A DNA stretch of 9,243 nucleotides from an uncultured Methylobacter sp. (lineage in GTDB: Bacteria > Pseudomonadota > Gammaproteobacteria > Methylococcales > Methylomonadaceae): positions 1 through 9,243 of the forward strand of contig CAIKYI010000210.1 in NCBI GenBank assembly GCA_903831545.1, given 5' to 3'. Position 1 is the first letter of the stretch; every line of letters begins with the position of its first letter. A program made the position numbers and the translations under genes. The notes below the pieces were generated by a model, which saw only the letters and a list, made by a program, of their open reading frames with translations, was not told where the DNA came from and made no database searches. Shown piece after piece: positions 7,526 to 9,243 of the stretch.

Positions 7526-8862
7526 AAAAACCACTGGCATTAATTGTAGACGATGAGCCCGATATTCGTGAACTGCTTGAAATCACCCTGAATAGAATGG
7601 AAATCGAAACCTGCGCAGCCGAAGATGTGAGTGGAGCCAAAAAACTTTTGCAACAAAAAGCTTTTGATCTTTGTCTGACTGACATGAAACTGCCGGATGG
7701 CAACGGTTTGGAGTTGGTCGACTTTATTCAGACCTTGCCAACGCCAGTGCCGGTGGCTGTTATTACTGCCCATGGCAATATGGAATCGGCTATTTTGGCG
7801 ATGAAAAAAGGCGCTTTTGATTTTGTTTCCAAGCCGGTTGATTTATCCGGACTCAGGCTGCTGATCAATAACGCGCTAAAGCTTTCTGAAGCGAGTCCGG
7901 TTAAAGACCGGCGAAGTCGGCACCTTTTGCTTGGCGAATCTTTAGTCATGCAGGAGATCAGGGCAAAAATAAGCAAGCTCGCCCGCAGTCAGGCGCCTGT
8001 TTATATTAGCGGGGAGTCAGGTACAGGCAAGGAGCTGGTTGCAAGGCTGATCCATCAACATAGCTCCCGTAGTGATCATGCTTTTGTGGCGATTAACTGT
8101 GGAGCCATTCCTCAGGAGTTGATGGAAAGTGAATTTTTCGGCCATAAAAAAGGCAGTTTTACTGGCGCGACCAGCGATAAAAAAGGCTTGTTTCAGTGTG
8201 CTGAAGGCGGCACCTTGTTTCTTGATGAGGTTGCTGATTTACCCTTGTCACTGCAAGTCAAATTACTCCGCGCCATTCAAGAAAAGAAAATCCGTCCCGT
8301 TGGGGATTCACAAGAACTGTCGGTTGATATCCGGTTGCTGAGCGCCACCCATAAAAATCTCAATGAAATGGTTTTGGCTGGCAGTTTCAGGCAAGATTTA
8401 TATTACCGGATTAATGTTATTGATCTTAAAGTTCCCCCTTTACGTGAACGTCCCGGGGATATTCCCGGATTGATCGATCATATTCTGGCAAAACTGACAG
8501 TTGCCAACCAGCAGCAGCGACCACTGTTATCAACATCGGCGTTAACGGCCTTGCAGAACTATTCTTTTCCGGGCAATGTGCGGGAACTTGAAAATATTCT
8601 GGAAAGAGCGCTGGCTCTGTATGACGGCAATAGCATAGAGCTTGACGATATAAACCTGCCGAAAGACTCGCATAAGCGTTCGGCGTCATCTGATTTTGAT
8701 TCAGCTTCGGGGTCGCTGGAAACTCATCTGGAAAAAATTGAAAAAAGAGTTGTCATCCATGCCCTGGAAGAAAACCAATGGGACAAAATAGCCGCTGCCA
8801 GGCAGTTGGGAATATCGATCAGGTCGTTAAGTTACCGAATGACAAAATTGGATATAGTTTAA
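7522..8862 (+). CDS. pilR: PilR-like sigma-54 dependent response regulator
   Basis: The 446-residue protein is an NtrC-class activator. The receiver domain (1 to about 120) has Asp10/Asp11, the phosphorylated Asp54 in LTDMKLPDG, Thr82 and Lys104. The AAA+ domain (about 135-370) has Walker A GESGTGKE (164-171), the sigma-54 contact loop GSFTGA (211-216), Walker B TLFLDE (231-236), FRQDLYYRINV around 289-299 and SFPGNVREL (348-356). A Fis-type helix-turn-helix ends the protein (about 420-443, AARQLGISIRSLSYRM). Ser in place of Ala in GAFTGA is also what I recall for PilR proteins, so it supports the name and does not suggest a defect. The gene starts inside the pilS stop (ATGA), so the kinase and regulator are co-translated. 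It would activate a sigma-54 promoter, classically that of pilA, not found here. Confidence 0.93.
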   Translation: MKKPLALIVDDEPDIRELLEITLNRMEIETCAAEDVSGAKKLLQQKAFDLCLTDMKLPDGNGLELVDFIQTLPTPVPVAVITAHGNMESAILAMKKGAFDFVSKPVDLSGLRLLINNALKLSEASPVKDRRSRHLLLGESLVMQEIRAKISKLARSQAPVYISGESGTGKELVARLIHQHSSRSDHAFVAINCGAIPQELMESEFFGHKKGSFTGATSDKKGLFQCAEGGTLFLDEVADLPLSLQVKLLRAIQEKKIRPVGDSQELSVDIRLLSATHKNLNEMVLAGSFRQDLYYRINVIDLKVPPLRERPGDIPGLIDHILAKLTVANQQQRPLLSTSALTALQNYSFPGNVRELENILERALALYDGNSIELDDINLPKDSHKRSASSDFDSASGSLETHLEKIEKRVVIHALEENQWDKIAAARQLGISIRSLSYRMTKLDIV

Positions 8863-9190
8863 AGGATGCATACCGATATTAAAGATTCTACTCGATTCAT
8901 CCCCTCCATTAATGTCACATAAAAATGGAATACAGATGAAACCGATCCGATGAGCTTACATGAATTTTTAAAAACTTGGACTGCCCTGTCTTTTAATCCG
9001 TGTTCCATTTTTGTATGTAATAAATGGTTTATAGCTTTACCCCTAATCTTGATTTAAGCAATATCAGTTGAAAATACTGTAAAATAATCAAACAGGCAGA
9101 TAACAATTATGTTTTGCCGGAATTACTTTCCTTGGCCGGTGTAGCAAGGTAATGGATTAGTTATTTATCGCAATGGTTTGATATATAAAA
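8863..9190. other. Intergenic region after pilR
   Basis: This 328-base non-coding stretch holds the inverted repeat at 8915-9020 and a small interrupted stem (CCTTG 9130-9134 with CAAGG 9145-9149) without a following U-tract. I see no strong rho-independent terminator for pilR, no tRNA-like fold, no convincing sigma-54 promoter and no small gene with a ribosome site. Confidence 0.6.
8915..9020. repeat. CACGGAT-type inverted repeat, copy 3
   Basis: Two imperfect arms face each other: AAAAATGGAATACAGAT (8921-8937) on the plus strand and AAAAATGGAACACGGAT read on the minus strand (9012-8996). They differ at two positions over 17 bases and the similarity continues outward as CACAT/TACAT with a 2-base offset. 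About 58 bases separate them. The inner flanks match copies 1 (71-104) and 2 (5783-5794). It is the most complete member of the family in this window and resembles a miniature, non-coding mobile or palindromic intergenic element; no target-site duplication is evident. It could also fold as a long hairpin at the 3' end of the pilR transcript. Confidence 0.6.
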
Positions 9191-9243
9191 ATGAGTGAAG
9201 AATACGAATACGATGATGAGGCGGAAGAATATTACGCAATCCG
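9191..9243 (+). CDS. Start of an unidentified, very acidic protein (cut by window end)
   Basis: An open frame begins at ATG 9191 and reads MSEEYEYDDEAEEYYAIR before the window ends. Nine of the 18 residues are Glu or Asp and four are Tyr. An in-frame TGA at 9179-9181 limits the frame to this ATG. No Shine-Dalgarno site is visible, only an AT-rich run (TATATAAAA) before the start. With so few codons no family can be named; the frame could be accidental. The composition is unlike the other genes here. Confidence 0.35.
   Translation, partial: MSEEYEYDDEAEEYYAI

Noticed and set aside
9077..9095. LexA-type CTGT...ACAG box
   Set aside because: The half-sites are separated by 11 bases instead of 8.
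9130..9149. CCTTG...CAAGG stem as a rho-independent terminator
   Set aside because: The stem is only 5 bp with a 10-base loop and is not followed by a run of T.

Overview
The window looks like a chromosomal segment of a gammaproteobacterium. It carries a divergent pair of gene blocks that are mostly core genes: sucC-sucD and nadE on the minus strand, and a PilS/PilR-type two-component pair on the plus strand. The PilS-style membrane domain and the GSFTGA version of the sigma-54 contact loop point to a type-IV-pilus bearing gammaproteobacterium. A methanotroph-like Methylococcales genome would fit, but that is inference, not something the sequence proves.

Layout. Bases 1-107 are non-coding and hold a degenerate 'CACGGAT' repeat next to the end of nadE. 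The minus-strand block, in transcription order, is sucC (5667-4498), sucD (4501-3635), a small DUF2281-type antitoxin-like gene (3574-3338), a DNA cytosine-5 methyltransferase (3271-2312), an HNH endonuclease (2299-1715) and glutamine-dependent NAD+ synthetase nadE (1718-108). sucC/sucD and HNH/nadE are both joined by a 4-base ATGA stop/start overlap. The methyltransferase and HNH gene form a compact restriction-modification-like cassette wedged between a toxin-less antitoxin gene and nadE. Bases 5668-5896 are the divergent promoter region, with a second repeat fragment and a candidate sucC promoter. The plus-strand block is pilS (5897-7525) and pilR (7522-8862), again with an ATGA overlap. 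Bases 8863-9190 are non-coding and contain an inverted pair of the same repeat. A very acidic reading frame begins at 9191 and runs off the end.

How the genes work together. SucCD is the substrate-level phosphorylation step of the TCA cycle, and NadE makes NAD+. PilS/PilR is a membrane kinase and sigma-54 activator pair, in known cases controlling the major pilin gene, which is not in this window. The methyltransferase would protect host DNA and the HNH protein, with its winged-helix-like N-terminal part, would be the cutting partner. The most notable points are the restriction-modification cassette physically coupled to an essential NAD gene, a palindrome just upstream of the methyltransferase, the orphan antitoxin at the cassette edge, a dispersed repeat family at the block boundaries, and a degenerate ATP-binding G1 box in PilS. 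I see no RNA gene, CRISPR array, transposase or intact insertion sequence.
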